The notes under the pieces were generated by a model. The model ran no database searches. It was not told where the DNA came from and was given only the letters and a program-made list of their open reading frames with translations. Shown one piece after another: positions 45,521 through 60,410 of a DNA stretch of 64,000 bases (position 1 is its first letter; each line of letters begins with the position of its first letter). A program made the translations under genes and the position numbers. The stretch spans positions 1 through 64,000 of the forward strand of contig NW_027419891.1 in the NCBI RefSeq assembly GCF_009905375.1, written 5' to 3'. This DNA comes from Apium graveolens (Eukaryota; Streptophyta; Magnoliopsida; Apiales; Apiaceae).

Positions 45521-48101
45521 TTTGTAACTTATCTGGAAACATATCTTGAGACTGTAAAATTTTCAAGTTCGGTTTGCTCCGGACTCTTAGTTATAATCGC
45601 CATAGCACTCATATTTTGGTCACTGTAATCTTAAATCATTCTTAACAAGTTCTTTACTTTCCTTGTTCTTTAAACTTCTTCATGTTCTCATTTGGCATTT
45701 CAGAACTATCTTCCATCACGACGGTCTACTTGGGCATCACACTTGAATAGTTAATCCATTCCTTAGAGTAATGTCAAATCCTCTTATCTTAAATGATATC
45801 AATTCTTCACAATAAATTGCCAGAAATATCGATTCCGCCATTGGTACTTATTCATAACTGCACGTTCTTAACTTGCTAGCCCTTTAGTCATAAACTTATT
45901 GATTCGACAGGATAATTCATCCTATTAATAAACCTTGAGAGATATACGATCAAGTTACTCCCACATCTTTCAATACTTTAACGCATAAGGTATCCGCAAT
46001 AATCATCCACGTTATCACATCCATATTTTAAATAACATATTTCCCAGGAAAATCACATATTCTCATTCTCGGAGACGTATTCCTTATTGAAGTAGATTCC
46101 CTTGACTCTTAATGCATCCCTGGCTAGGGCCAGTGATTTGTAATTCTCACCATACGCCCGTGTTTCCTTTCCATGCATGAGAGGTAGATGAGACTTTGCC
46201 CGCTGAGTGTATAATACGTTGACTTTTATTTGAAAAGCTCTTGCAAAGAGCAACGATACAATGAAGCAACTAGAAGGATTTACAATTTTAATAAACTCAA
46301 GTTGAAAAGAAAGAAGAAGTAATGATTTGAATATGAATGAGGCAACCACATTGGTACTTAAGATGGCTAGTCTTTCATACCGTATGGCATACAACACATG
46401 ATTAGGTGGCGTCCCACCCGACTCTTCGTCATTCCGACAAAGTGTCTCATCATAACACTGTTTATCTCACTGAGAAAGCAAAACTCGAGGGAAATAATTA
46501 AATTTGAAAGGAATACAAAATCCTCCATTTTGATATCATCAGAAAGAATTTATTAAAAAAGGAGTTCTTACATTTTTAGGAATTAAAAAGGAATATACGC
46601 TGAAATGTTGAGGACAAAAATGATACCGTTGGTCACCATCCACATTTCACTTGTATTCATCTTTTGAGATCGGTCATATCCAAATTGTATCATATAACAA
46701 TTTTAGAAGTATACTAAGATTCCTTCGCAACTAAGCATTATGGTAGATTCTTACTTGCTAAGTTTCGCGTCTATAACATCGCACTTACACGTATAATACT
46801 TTAACAATTCGATCATAATGGCGTTCTTATCTGATACCCTTAAGTTTCCTCTTTTTAATTTGGAATAACCATGAATCCTTTAACATAGCGATTTTTTTTT
46901 ATTAATAATATTCTTCTTTTAGAAAAGTCTGAAAATCTTCCCAATCTTCCTCGGTCATGCTCAGGTCTCCTTTTAATCAATGAATTCTTCGAATTCTGAT
47001 AAACCCAGTAATTGGATGAATAGTTACTCCCTACGCTGGTTCTGTTGTTAATCCTATCAAACAATACTTGCACCCACTCCTTCATAATCACAGGTTAACT
47101 CGTTTTTTCCAAATTAACAATACTGAGTCTGAAACAATCTCCTTCCAGGTGATCCGGGTCTTTTAGCAAACAAGAAACACAAGTAGTAACTTGACAACCA
47201 AGGTTTAAAACTTATCTTATTCAAAAAGGCTTTTAGAAATTTAGTAAGGAAAATCTTTTTCGAAACTTGTTAAAAAATTTGAAATTTTGAAAATCACACC
47301 TCCGGTTGTCCTTACTGTATGAGTTGGTTGTTGTCCTTCTTATGACTAGATACCAAGTTAAAGAAACAATCACTCAAGGGTCCATTCACTTCAATTTATC
47401 TCCTCACCTTCATTGGGTCTATTACTTTCCTTAATCAATACAAACTTCCGATGTCGTTATAGCTTCACATTAAGGCTCCCATACTGGTAGTACTCCCGTT
47501 AACCACTTTACAATCATTAAGTGGAACAGACTATCCAATAGTCAATAAGTCAGTTAATGTCACATCATCTTGTGAAAATATATATATCACATCATTACAA
47601 TACCATTTTCCAATTTCAAGAAATCTTCAGATCCCTAATCTCCTCTAAGTCTCTCTATTCAACACTTATCTACTACATTCCACGAGCTAGTTATGAGTGG
47701 CCTAATTACTAATAGCTTCTTGTAACCTGATAACATCCATCCTCCGGAACACTTGAATATTCTTTCTAAACTCCTTCTCACCTTAATTTGTATCTCAATA
47801 CTCACCATTTACTGCAGCTATCGTGTCCCTTCTCGCAAATGTTGTTGTTTCATTGGAAAGGTTTTTATACGGAGGATATAAAATATGGTGTATAGTGAAC
47901 AGAAAAGATACATTCATAGCTGAATGTTCAAAAGAACAAGAATAAGCAAATCAAGGTTCTTGAATAGGTAATCTCATATCAAGAGATGATAGAATAGCGT
48001 TCAATAACTTGGAGAGGCGCAACTATCATAACAGATGGTAGTACCATTAATATCGATACAGGAACAAGGCGCAAATCGAATCTGGGAGAAGATGACGCTC
48101 C
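45521..48101 (-). other. Decayed gag/protease interval of element B, right arm
   Basis: Collinear with 37723-40291. It includes a 114-codon and a 78-codon - strand open frame (46053-46397 and 46855-47091) that are broken in the left arm. The second contains MKEWVQVLFDRINNR. Neither is identified. Confidence 0.45.
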
Positions 48102-48155
48102 TTAAACGGAAAGCTCCAAACGATCAGTTGATGCAGGGAAATCAGGATCTGCCAT
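48102..48155 (-). pseudogene. Start of gag of element B, right arm
   Basis: Same 17-codon MADPDFPAS opening and the same TAA as in the left arm, so this stop predates the duplication and is not a base-calling error. Confidence 0.5.
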
Positions 48156-48338
48156 TATCGTTGCCTGGATATCACGTCGTTAGTTAAGAATCCCGAATCA
48201 TAACACGAACCGTGCCGGAGACCTACTATACAGTCGCACTCAACCTCACGATGACCTGTCTTTTTATTTCCTATTCCTAGTCCTAACCCTCTACCCAATC
48301 CCGACAATCTAAGCTTGTTTCAGTGACTTATAACCTGT

Positions 48339-48351
48339 AGCTCTGATACCA
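48339..48351 (-). other. Primer binding site of element B, right arm
   Basis: On the - strand TGGTATCAGAGCT, three bases after the LTR end. Confidence 0.92.
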
Positions 48352-48354
48352 ACC

Positions 48355-51300
48355 TGTGGCGCCCTCCCAAACCCGAGTCAGAAGTTTGGGGTCCACAACA
48401 CATACACAATATATAAACTTGTATATAAAATATTATTTGCAATGACCCTGCTTTACATAACCACGGATCGCAACAGTTTAAAGTATGAAACAAGCCACAA
48501 CCTTAACTTTTATTACAACGTACCAAATCTCAAATAATTTAACTTACAACTGATAATAAAATTATTCTTACAATCTTACTATCTCACTACTGTAGTAAGC
48601 TCCTGCTAGCTCGATCCGACTCAATCTGGAATCCTAGCTCACGCATCGAACTGGGAAACCTCACTATCAACTGTATTCTTCTTAACTGTAAAATATGTAA
48701 AAAGATTTGCAAGAGTGAGCTAACTAGCTCAGCAAGTCATATTATCAATAACTGAGGTTAAATAATAATTAAACGAGATGATTCAAAGGAATCAAGTTTC
48801 TTGTTAAACAACCAATATAATTGGATATTCATTTTTAAGTTTTTAAAACCAAGGTTAGGCTGCTGATCAGTCACGCACTAACCCCGAGCAAAGCACACAG
48901 CACTGCTCTAACTACTGGATCCAAGGCACACATTGGCCTAACTTGACCATCAATATGGTCTGACCACGAATTTGGTCTACACAAAGAAAACTATCCAATT
49001 CTAAATCAGTTCAATATGATAATCAATAAAATTCAATAAAACCAGATCATAATCAATAACCATAAAACATTTATAAAAGAGCATGGTAAAAATTCATGGT
49101 TACAAAAAGGGTATGTCAAAGTACATAAAAGAAGTAGCCTCCAGCCGGTAGGATAATCGGGTATTAGATGAGTAGTGTTTTTACAAGGTTTTAGTACTTT
49201 GATATCACAAGGTATGGTTGAGTATAAAAGTTTCTGTATGTGTAAATAATTATGTTCCAATGTTTGGTATATGATGGATATATATTTGTGGAGTAGTACC
49301 GTATTTGTGTGGTTTAGTATCTGGTAAATCAACAAGAAAGGGTTTACAAAGAATAAGGCCTACGGCTCAAAATCAAATGATGTGACTCAGGTCCAAGGCT
49401 GAAGGATTCAAATATGTACAGTATAAAACAGAGCTAATTTGGGTATTAACAATATGTCACAAGAGAATTTAGAGATATTTACATTGTAGCTTGAGAAAGG
49501 TTTAGAAATACTTGCCTTATCATAATCGATTTCAACTTCACTTGTACTTGTCTAATGACCCATTCAACAATCACTCGTTTGCTTCTCTTATGTCTTGCTT
49601 CTATCCTCTGATCACTTGCTGTATTTTCTACATATGAATTCTATTTCCTGATCACCTGCTTCTCTTTCTTATGCCTTGCTTACTCTGCTAGGCATCATAA
49701 GTATCTATTAATATTTAACTCATACGATTCTATTCGACATACACTTCTATCTACCCTTCATTTTACCCAAATCCGATTAACGGATTGAAAGTTACGCTAT
49801 AAACAAGCAATTACCGAACATATAGACCGACAGTTAACCAACAAGTCATATTTAACACATAGCATGTCCCATAATCAATGATATATCATTTATAAAGAAG
49901 TCTCGGGTCATAAACAGGCTTTCAGGTATTTAAAATGATTTTTAAAACATTTTTCGGAATTAAAACGGGTCGTTGGATCAATTTCAGAGTAATAAACAAG
50001 GTTCGGTCGGCCAATTCTGGCTTTGAAACAATTTTATAATAATTATCGAGCCTTAGAAATAATTTAAAATAATATTTTAAAGCTCGAAACTATTTTTCGG
50101 AATTTATAAATCATTTTTAAATAATTAAATCTAATTAAATAATTAATTAAAATCAATTAAAAATTAATTAAATCAATTAATCAATTAATTTTCAAATTAA
50201 TTGACCAATTAATCATTTAAAAACTAACTGAAATTAATTAACTAATTAATTCAGATTTATTTTTGAATTAAAAATAATTTTTGGAATTAAATAATGATTT
50301 TTGAAATTAAAATAATCATTTTTAGATTTTTCTGAAATTAAAAACAATTTGAAATAATTTATAAAAGAAATCCGAAATTTGAAAGAATGCAAAATAGGAA
50401 TCCAGAATTTGTAAAATTCTGGAAACTTCAGGGGTTTAAAGTGTAAGAACAGCATTTTAGAAAAATTTTAGGATGAAAATGGTGATTGAAATCGGGTCAG
50501 GAGTCCGGGTCAAAATCGACCCGAACGGGTCTCCTGGTTTCAGAAGAAAACGACGGCCGACAAGAATCCGGCAAGGCTAATTCAGAGAAATACAGAATCG
50601 TTTGATTCGTTTCTAAACTCCAATCGATTTCTTAACGCAACAGCAATTCAGAAAAGGGTTCAGTTTAGATTTATAACCCTTGGACAACGTTTTCCGGCGA
50701 AATTTCATAGAACTCCGGCGAGCTCGAATAAAAACCGGCGAGCTCGTTTGAGGGCTTTCCAGGAATCAGTTGTTACACAAAAATACATAAATTGACTCCC
50801 CATTCAACAAGGAACACAACCCAGGTAACAAAATCAGCTAATAACCTATAATCAAAGAATACCTAAAATCGATTAAGAACATTCAAAATAATTAAAAACC
50901 CTAGTTCATATAATCCGAAGATCAAACTTAAATTTACCCATGTTATTGAACTCCAAATTTGAAGTATAATATACCAAAATGGTCAGGAAAACAAGCCCTA
51001 CAACATGCAATAATCAAATCATCTAAACAATCTCTCGAACAAAAATTCATAATTTAATTATCAAGAAATTCGAATATAAATAATTAAATAGAAAATCACC
51101 TGATGTTTCTGGTGTGTGTTTTGATGAAAGATTATGATTCTTGATTTTCAGAGCTTCGATTTGAGTATAAGAGCGTCAAAATCGGATATCGATAACGCCT
51201 CTGAATTTATGTTTGATTATGAAGAACATAATATAATTATAGTATTTTTTCTGTAAAAATTCTGTAAATACTGTTTGCAAATGATTTCCGGTACAAAATA

Positions 51301-51793
51301 AAATACGGTAGAGGCTATTTATAATTACGGGAAATTAGTATCCCGTTGGATCATTTCGGATATAAAACGGCACGTTTATTTGTAAAAACTGATCTAAACA
51401 GTACCGGTTTTCGAGATAATTATCTAAATCGGTACAATTCGTACTGCGGTCTTGGTCTCAGCGCCTGATTACACGTACTACGAGGTGATAATTGTAATAA
51501 TTTAATAAAAAGCTCCCGTTTCTCGAAAATACGAGTTTTATTGATTTATCGAAATAAATATTGATCGAAAGGTTGCGTTGGGACCCGCACAGAACAAACC
51601 GTACGCCGGATCGAAAAAGTCAAAATATGGAAAATGCTCGGAATATTGCAATTAGGTTAGGAAGAGTTCTCGGAAGAATTTCGGGTTCTAAAAACGTAAA
51701 AATGAATGACGTCGGTAGTTCCCGTTTTCATAAAATAGATTTTAAATACCCGAAAAAAGATTTTATAAAATTCATATGATTCCTATAAATTCA
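48355..51793 (-). mobile_element. 5' LTR of element B, right arm (about 3.4 kb)
   Basis: Begins TGTGGCGCCCTCCC on the + strand and ends before TAAAT, the target duplication of element A. The AT-rich TTAATTAA stretch lies at about 50105-50255. Confidence 0.78.
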
Positions 51794-51798
51794 TAAAT
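51794..51798. repeat. Target-site duplication TAAAT of element A, right arm
   Basis: Reverse complement of ATTTA at 34038-34042. Confidence 0.7.
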
Positions 51799-54700
51799 TA
51801 TAACACCCCCAAATCCGGGGTCGGGGATCCGGGTTGTCACGAGTTCCATTTCCCTTAATAACACTCAATCTTAATAAATAATCATCTACTTTGTACTGTG
51901 ACCCCACAATAAACACACACACCACAAGTTATAGTCTCAGAGATGAATATCCAAAAATAATCACATGTCGTTTTATTCCACAATTATATGCCAATACACC
52001 TTAAACAGGTTTCTGAATAATTTACATTTCATTTTCATTATTACAATTCATAAATATACATAATCTGATACATCAAAAGTTGAAAGCCTAGCCTATTGGT
52101 AGTTCCTACCTCAGCTACAGCGACATCAACGCCTATAGGAAACTGCGGAACGTTTCCTATCCGCTCGCGAATTGGGAGCTTGGTCCTGTTCATCTTGTCT
52201 ATCTGATGTTGTGTGATGAAAGAAGAAAGCAAGGGTGAGCAGCAAGCCCACCAAAATAATATGTATAATGATTTACAATATATGAGCCTTCTCATAGTAC
52301 TCATGAAAGTCTTGGTCAAAAGAAATGAACCAAGTGATATCGTAATGCGATGAAGTCGTAAAATATTCAGTATATATATACATATATACTTTTCAAAATA
52401 TTGGAAGTCCTCTTCCATGCATAATACACACAGAGTTCCAGTGTATAACTGTATAAAAATATCGTTGCAAGGTGATCTCATATATCTAACCTTGTCTCAA
52501 CGTTTTTCTGAAAATCTTTGTCATGCATAAGATAATCATTTACTAGATATAAGTTTAAAAGATGAAGTTACAAGATACTCCAATATACTTATATCTTTTC
52601 CAAATACTACTTGAACTACCACCGTTCAAGTTATAATTAGTTTCAAAAGTTCATCACATAGATGAGACTACAAGACCAGATTTGAATAGATTAAATCTTT
52701 AAAATATCATCAAAATAAAATAAAGTTACGAGATACTTCATTTGATGCAAACATCATTTTGAAAACTTGACCCTGCCAACACTCAACAATCGCCCAACCG
52801 TAGCCTTTCTATCGAAGTGCCTTGAGTAGTGTTGCAGAAATATCTAATTGGATGATGAACTCATTACGGGAGTTTGCCGCGCCAGGAAGACCACTTACGA
52901 TGATCAGTCGTAGTAGTGCAACCCCACCATTTTCTACATGTAGAGGAGAACCTGTCGGATTTACTTGTCAACCGAACACTGAACTCCTAAGGAATGGACC
53001 GCCTTAGCGGAACTTCTAGGCCATTTGGGCCAATATAATAAGGCTGGGCCGGCGCCACTCGACCACTTACGCCACTCCTAGTTCAGATGAAATCCATGAC
53101 TCTGAAATGTAAAGCTCGTCCCCCCTTTCCCCAAGTAGAAACTTGTTGATACGGCTCCACCAAGAAGTCGTATCTAGTTGGAAAGGAAAACTCACCAATA
53201 TTTCCCAGGCGATGCCTGTTAATGGATTATCTTGTTCCAAGAATTTTACTTCCCGAGTGTTGGGTAAGTAATCAAAAACTCTTTTATCAAAACAGCAACC
53301 TTGTTGCGAATATAAAACACCCCACAGAGCCGGATCCCTCAGGTTTTGAGCGAATATTTAAATCCCCTTTAAAAGGAAGATCTTAAATATAAAATGAGTT
53401 TTGGGATCCGCCCTAACCTTTAAAAATCATTTTGAAGACTCGAAAACACTTTAAAGAGTGTTTGGAGTAATGCCGATTTAATGAAATAAATCAGTCCCAA
53501 TATATTAGAAAATATCTGAATATTATTATTTAAATAATATTCTCATAAAGAATAATCTTTATAAAAATAATTGAAGTAAAAGTTTTAAAACTTATACTTG
53601 CAATGAATATTAAATAACCAAAGATATACTTATACGAAAGTACTATCTTTATTTGAATAATCAAAAGGGAGTTTGATTATCGACACATTATTCCTTAATA
53701 AAATAAAGAATAATAATTAGTAATTAATCAGAGTCATAAGTCCTCGAATGAATATTCAAAATAATATTCATTAATAAAATAATGGAGTCATAAGCCCTCG
53801 AATGAATTTTCAAAATAATATTCATTAATAATATAAACGGAGTCATAAGCCCTCGAATGAATATTCAAAATAATATTCATTAATAAAATAAAGTTATCGA
53901 ATAAACCTTATTCGATTAATAGTTTTGAAAACTATAACCATATATATATATAATTATATATATATATAAAATCTACTCGGGATCCTCGACTCTCGGTTTT
54001 AGAAAATGTTTTCACCTTTGGGTCCCTATACTAAGGTTATATGCAAATTACCGCTATTCTCTAGCATAGGTATTATCAACTTAACCAACAGATATATATG
54101 GCAAGAATACGAAAAAGGCATGCATATGTACCATATCACATGCTACAATATATCGCAAGAATTTGCTAATATAACCATCATGCATCTATTACAAGATAAT
54201 GCATATACACGTGTATACATCACAACAACAGTATAACGGGTAGAAAACTTGCCTGAGCGACTGGGGGTTACAAATGGCTCGGGACGAGTCTGGTAACCTA
54301 TAAACAACAAGTAAGTTGGAATTAAACCAAAGTCACTTGTAAATCTATACTTTAACCAACTTAGACTCTAACGCTTGCTTTGCGCTTACTGATTCTCTTA
54401 AGTCACTCGAGTACCCTCGGCTCCACCATTTTAATAATTTAACCATTAAGAGTTTTAAGGCGATTCCTTCGCGAGTGTCTTACCAACTTCCTAACACACT
54501 TAACATAATTGTTTCATACATTAATTAACCATTTAAGGTCCTTAACCAAGGTTTCAAAGTAAGGCGAGGGGTAATGGTTCGGTCGCGAAACGCCGTTACT
54601 TAAAACGGTCGTTTCTCCTAAACCGTACATCGGAATCAAACGAACTATATATCAAAACGAAGCTCGTAACATGAACTATCTAAACATGGCAATGGTCAGA

Positions 54701-56000
54701 ATATAGCAGGGAGTTCTCGGGTCCTAATGTTATGAACAAAAGCAGTCTAAAGTAAATCGGACATTACGACGGCTATGTTTACGCGATTTTCCAAATTTTT
54801 ACCATTCCAAATCATATCAATCCAACTACCAATCAACAACAACTCAAGATACACATCAATGCTACTGATTTCAGTCATAATAAGCTCAAGGATCTCAATC
54901 CAATCATATATTATAACATCTCCAAATTCAACTAAACTACTTAACAATTAAGCTCGAATCATGCTTATCATTCAAATTACTACTCATCCATCCAAACCAT
55001 CTCCAAACTTCAACATTCAAACTTATTACTAAAGGGTGTGAAGATTTATACCTTCCTTGGGAGGTGTTAAGTTGCTAGGAAGCCTTAGGGAGCCTCCTAC
55101 AAGCTTGATATTTCCAATGAAATCAAGAACACAAAGTTAGGCTTTGAAGTTTCTAAAAGTCCGATTTAAAGACCTGTAAACATGAGGGTCTTACCATGCT
55201 TATTTGGAAGAGACTTGTGAAAAAGGGTTGTAGAATATCTCAATACCTTTCCAACGAGCTATAGAACACAACATTTGAGTGAGTATTGAAGGAGATATGG
55301 CATTTTGAAGTTGCTGGGTTTGTTTTAGCCGAGAGCTTTCTTCTTGAAATGGGAAAGTCAACTTCTAATTTTTGTGTTTTATGATATTTGCTTGGTTGCT
55401 TCTCCTTTTTGGCCTTGGAAAATGTTTTAGCTTTTTACCATGGTAAATTTTACATGGCCCAAAATCAACCAACAAAACAAAACCCCTTGTCATGCTTATG
55501 TCATCTTGCACATGTCATAATGCTTCCACTTGTCCGCACCTTGTTGGTTTGATGACATCATCATTCCTAACCTCCTTGATTAACTCCTAATTGCTTGCCT
55601 AATGACCGCTGATCTGTTATCCGGTTCGCTTAACTTTCGTTTTCGATTATCGTTTGAGGGATCATACCCGGTATCTTATTACTTAGGTTTCTTTAACCTT
55701 TCTCAATACATTATATTCCTTTCATGATCCTCTCTTATAATCCTTGAATTTAAATCCTTTTTATTCTGTTACCTTATACTCAATTCTTTCTGTATCTGGT
55801 AGATTTTCGGGAAAAATCAAAGTGTTCGGAATTGGATTCTGACGATCTTTACATACACTTATATACCATATAGAGTACTAATAAAATCTCAGAATATCCA
55901 TAACAGAACCCCTACATAGTGTGGCATGAAAAGTTTTCTCATTCAGCAAAAACGCTATTCATAAGGGTTTCAAAAATTTCCAAAAATTGGGGTTATTACA
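51799..56000 (-). mobile_element. 3' LTR of element A, right arm (4202 bp)
   Basis: Ends GGGGTTATTACA before the polypurine tract. It is 54 bases longer than its left-arm partner (29890-34037), largely because it lacks that copy's run of small deletions. It shares with that copy 3'-LTR-specific bases, for example CCTATAGGCGTTG and GAGGTAGGAAC, that differ from the 5' LTRs. Confidence 0.92.
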
Positions 56001-56013
56001 GTCTCCCCTCCTT
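56001..56013 (-). other. Polypurine tract of element A, right arm
   Basis: On the - strand AAGGAGGGGAGAC. Confidence 0.88.
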
Positions 56014-56019
56014 AAAAGG

Positions 56020-56761
56020 ATTCCGTCCCGGAATCAAATAGAAAATGAATAGGGATACTCTCTTAGCATTGCACTTTCTAACTCTCGAGTAAATTTTCCC
56101 ACATTGTGGTTCTACCATCAAACTCTGACTAGTTTGATAACCCTTTTCCTAAGCAATTGTTCCTTTTTCAATCTATAACCCTTCCTGGTTGCTCCATATA
56201 AGTTACTCGGGTTGCATGTCTATGCGCTCATATGCCCTTATTTATCTGGCATCCGAATTACACTTTCTTAACATTGATACGTGGAACACGTTATGAACTT
56301 GCTACATGTTCGGGGGTAGGGCTAGCTCATATGCTAACTTCCCAAAACGTCTTAATATATCCAAGGGTCCAACAAATTGTAGACTTAGCTTTCCTTTCTT
56401 TCCGAACCTCATCAATCCTTTCCAAGGGATACCTATAACATTACTAGGTCTCCTATTTCATACTCTTTGTCCTTTTGAGTCAAATCAGCATACCTCTTAT
56501 GTCCATCTTAGGTTACTACCAGCCGTCCTCTGATTAGATCTATTATATCCCTGGTCCTTTGGACTACTGCGGGTCCGAGCATCTTGCGCTCTACAACTTC
56601 ATCCTAACATAAGGGAGATCGACATTGTCTTCCCTCAAGGATCTCATAAGGCGATATCTCAATACTGACATATGATCTATTGTCGTAAGAAAATTCGATC
56701 CGTGTTAAGTGATCATTCCAATTTCTTTCAAGTCTATGGCACAGACTCTCATTATAGCTTT
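56020..56761 (-). pseudogene. Integrase C-terminus with chromodomain-like tail, element A, right arm
   Basis: Reverse-complement counterpart of 29130-29870. It shows the same landmarks in order (ISPYEILEGRQ, KMLGPAVVQRTRDIIDLIRG, GKKGKLSLQFVGPLD, AYELALPP, VFHVSMLRKCNSDAR) with its own and shared frame breaks. Confidence 0.82.
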
Positions 56762-59690
56762 TAGCATTAGAGCTTTTGCTTCTTAATACCCATTCTTTTC
56801 CAGTTCATAATCGCTACTACCTTCCGTTCCTACTATTATACTGGTTATACTTTTGCTCGTTAGCGTTCTATAACCTTTTAATAACCACGTCAACCTTAGT
56901 ATCACGAACGCGTTAGAATCGGAATACCACTGTACTGATACTACTTCCTTTAGCTGCTTCCATCTTCGAAAGCTTGGTCCTTCATATAGAAGTAAAAGAA
57001 TTTATTGAGAGATCACTATGATCATGAACACTTGTTATATCGCATAGTTAGTACAGAAGGTGGCCAGCCTTTAGTACTTGACAAGCAATTAAATAATAGC
57101 TGATATCCTACTCGGCTTCTATCACACAGATAGATAGTCATTCGGCAATACCTCCCCTTCTGGAAGGGTTGTTCTTCTCAGCTTATATGAAATGAAAAGA
57201 AGAGAAAAGAACGAATTGAAGAGAATTGTATATATGAAAAAAAAATATACTTCCACAAAATATCTGGCTTGGAACCTACCTCTGAATTATAGAGGTTTGT
57301 CATAGGAGAACAAAACATATGTGTATATATATCAACATCAAGCATTATAGCATCGTATTTCACATGCCTAAATATTTGCTATTCCGTCCATCCTTCTATG
57401 GACCCATGCTCTTCCTCGAGCTTATACACAATCACCTTTAAAACTCCCTCGATATCGAAAATCGAACCCGGGATCTTATTCTAGACATCATCGTTACTAG
57501 AATTCTATGCTTGCACCGTAACCTTCCTCATATAGTAATACGACTCTCTTTTCATAAGAAAGAATAAATATTCAATAGGTAGATACTCTACTTAATTAGT
57601 CTATCAATGATAACTTATACATTACCACGACCCGATTAGTGGTACTTAATCTCAACATCCATTCCAATACAACTCTCATGGTTGTAATCAGCTCATTACT
57701 CGCAGAATCATTGCTGCATTACTATGGTCCACCACTGACCTACTATCGTCATTCACTTTCCATGAAATCTTAATATCTAACCATACGGAGTCCATACATG
57801 TCGTATCAAATCCTTCTAAGGAGGTAACATAATCACCATTCATGATTCATGAAGAACACTCCTGATCCTGCCATACATACATGACATGAAGCAGATAAAA
57901 TTGTAGAAGAGTTTCAATCAAAGCAACGATAGCAGGTTAATACCATTCTTAATCATATGCCTTCGATAGAAGACTTAACTCAAAGGTTCGTTTAGTCCTT
58001 TTGAAACATGGTCCAGGCTCATTCTCAAGATAGTACCTTCTAAGATAGATAGCCCGCTCATGGCGATTACACGAATTAAACCTTTACCAACTACTATTAC
58101 GGTTGGGTATTGCACAGTCATCAGAAGGAATGTCAATCTTCCAAACCATAATACAACCTTCAGCTTTAACCATCATCACTGTATTCCTTTGGCACAAGTG
58201 CCTATAATTATCCTCTTACATTTAAAGTGTCGGCCACCTCTTTGGCCCTTCCTGATAGTAAAATTTCCTTACAGTCAATGTCATTTTAACCACCTCCAAA
58301 TAAATTTTCTACCTCATTTCAATCACAGCTTATGTGAAGATGTTTTCCTTAAAATCTGATGAGTAAAAAAAATCACCATTTTTTCCATAAGTTATTGCCT
58401 CAGTCTTTAGAGGTTAATCACTGTCACGACTGACTCTCAATCATACTTAGAACATCTTTAATCTTAGGTCCTAATTTCCCTGAACAATTTCAACCTTTAC
58501 TGGTTCGATTCATACTTTCTCGTGGTTTAACACGTGCCCCACTTGGCATCATTATAATTACGTCATATTTCCTTTATCAACATTTCTATTCTTGAGAATT
58601 TTGAATATTACCTTTCTCCTTGTAAAACCTCCAAGGTTATCCTTGAATCGTTCCTCCTGTATTCCCTAGATACAGGGCATATCAAGATACCATTTATTAA
58701 TACCAGAATCATTGTCTATATACTTCTGAAAAATTTCTCCACTAATCCTTAAAGGTTGTTATTACCTTAATCCTTTCCAATTCATACTGTCAAAACTCAT
58801 ACTATCCCTATTAAGGGTGAAATGCCAACCTTTATGCATTCCCCTAGGATTCATTTTAAGTTACCGATGTTCTATCCCTAATTCCACCTTTAAAAAAAAG
58901 TACATGCATCCTTCCATGGATAAATCAAGTCATATGTCCTTGATAGATTATCTTATTCAATCATTCCCACCCAGATAGTCTATACCAATTTCACAATAGC
59001 ATCTTTATTCAAACTGAGATCAACCCATATGGCCTTCAAAAGATAACAATGGTTACCCGCTTTTCTTTCCTAATTCGGTAATGACAACAGGGATGTTCTG
59101 GAAGATATTGGTCGTGTTCAACGTGAACTTCTTCTTAATAACTCCTCATTTACTTATGTTGTTTATCTCAACAGTCATCTCAATGTTGGGATATCTTTCA
59201 TACCTGGCGTATCCCTTTCTGGGTATCCTGCCACCGGTCTTACATATACTTCACATTCTTGAAGGTCACTTCCTTCATCCCATTTTCCTAATATCTTGTT
59301 ATCCTGTCTCCTCAGTCCATCCGTGTTTTCTTATTAGCCCATCGATCTATCTCGAAGTGTTTTCTAATACTCCCAACTTAAAGGGGATACAATATACATA
59401 TCACTTATGCCTTAAACCATCAACTTTAACTCATGGTGAATCACCCTCATCCCGACGATTACATACTTTTCTATTTCTATTTCTATGAGTCTTTAGAGTT
59501 TCCTCATACCCAACTCCCTTATCATTCCTCAAACTTTATTGCCTTTATATTCCTTTTCACTTCAATTTCTTTTATTTTTATTTCTATTACAACCATTTCA
59601 TGAACCAACACAACATAAGCATTGATTTCAAACATCCCGTCATTCTAGATTCGTGTCCTCAGAACGAATCTTGACAACTTTTACAACTTA
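56762..59690 (-). other. Unassigned decayed interior of element A, right arm
   Basis: Collinear with 26281-29129. The open frames here, such as 59081-59488 and 58060-58359 on the + strand, are antisense to the element and look like chance frames. Confidence 0.5.
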
Positions 59691-60120
59691 GATTCATAAT
59701 TCATCATACTCGTCTGCCTTTGTTCTGGCTCTAAAGCTTTTACATTATCTCCATAACCTTGGGAATTACTTTCCCGAAAACAATTGACTGAACTTTAATC
59801 AGTTTATTCTAACATCTGGCTCCGTGCCTTTCTTGGTCTTTCACCAGCGGGTGGCCTCTCTCTTAGGAAGGTAAGTGACAAAAACACTCTTTTGTGATTC
59901 GTCAATCATTTAGAATCTCAAATGATTCCTGTATTTCCTTTAGCCAGGCTCTTGCCTCGACTGGGTCAGCTTGTTCCTTGGAACTCTGAGAGCTTAGCGA
60001 CTTAAAGAACCTGAAAGAATTTATCACCGCATTGTTTCCTCAGGGTGGTGGTTGGGGATAATAGTCTAAGTTCTGTCTAGAAAGGTCCATAAATTTTCGT
60101 ATAGGAGTACCGTCTCGGGT
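59690..60120 (-). pseudogene. Gypsy gag core of element A, right arm
   Basis: Counterpart of 25855-26280. The - strand carries the DPVEARAWLKEI block near 59945-59980 and the RDGTPI... start near 60115. Confidence 0.62.
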
Positions 60121-60410
60121 CTCCTTTCCTTACTCGACTTCTGTTTCCTCAGTCTAAATATTTCTTCCTACTCCCCATAATTGGGGTCATCTTACATAAT
60201 TTAAATCCTCATTTTCCACTTTATCATGTTATGGGTTCCTTCTATCTTGATGGCGACCTCCCTGACTATCACGTTCAGGGTTTGCTCTAACTCTTATTCC
60301 TCAAACTAGCTTTCATCTAAGATTTCATCTTTAGGCTCTTGAACATTTGGAACCCAATTTCTATAGGAATACCTCATTATTCCCTTATCATCTTTCTCGG
60401 TATTAATCTT

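Larger units (their letters stand above)
44534..51793 (-). mobile_element. Gypsy element B, right-arm copy, truncated
   Basis: Mirror of 34043-41259: RNase H start 44534-44632, RT about 44633-45520, decayed gag/protease, gag start 48102-48155, primer site 48339-48351 and LTR 48355-51793. The open frames at 46053-46397 and 46855-47091 (- strand) look like fragments of the gag/protease interval, with no domain that I recognise. Confidence 0.75.
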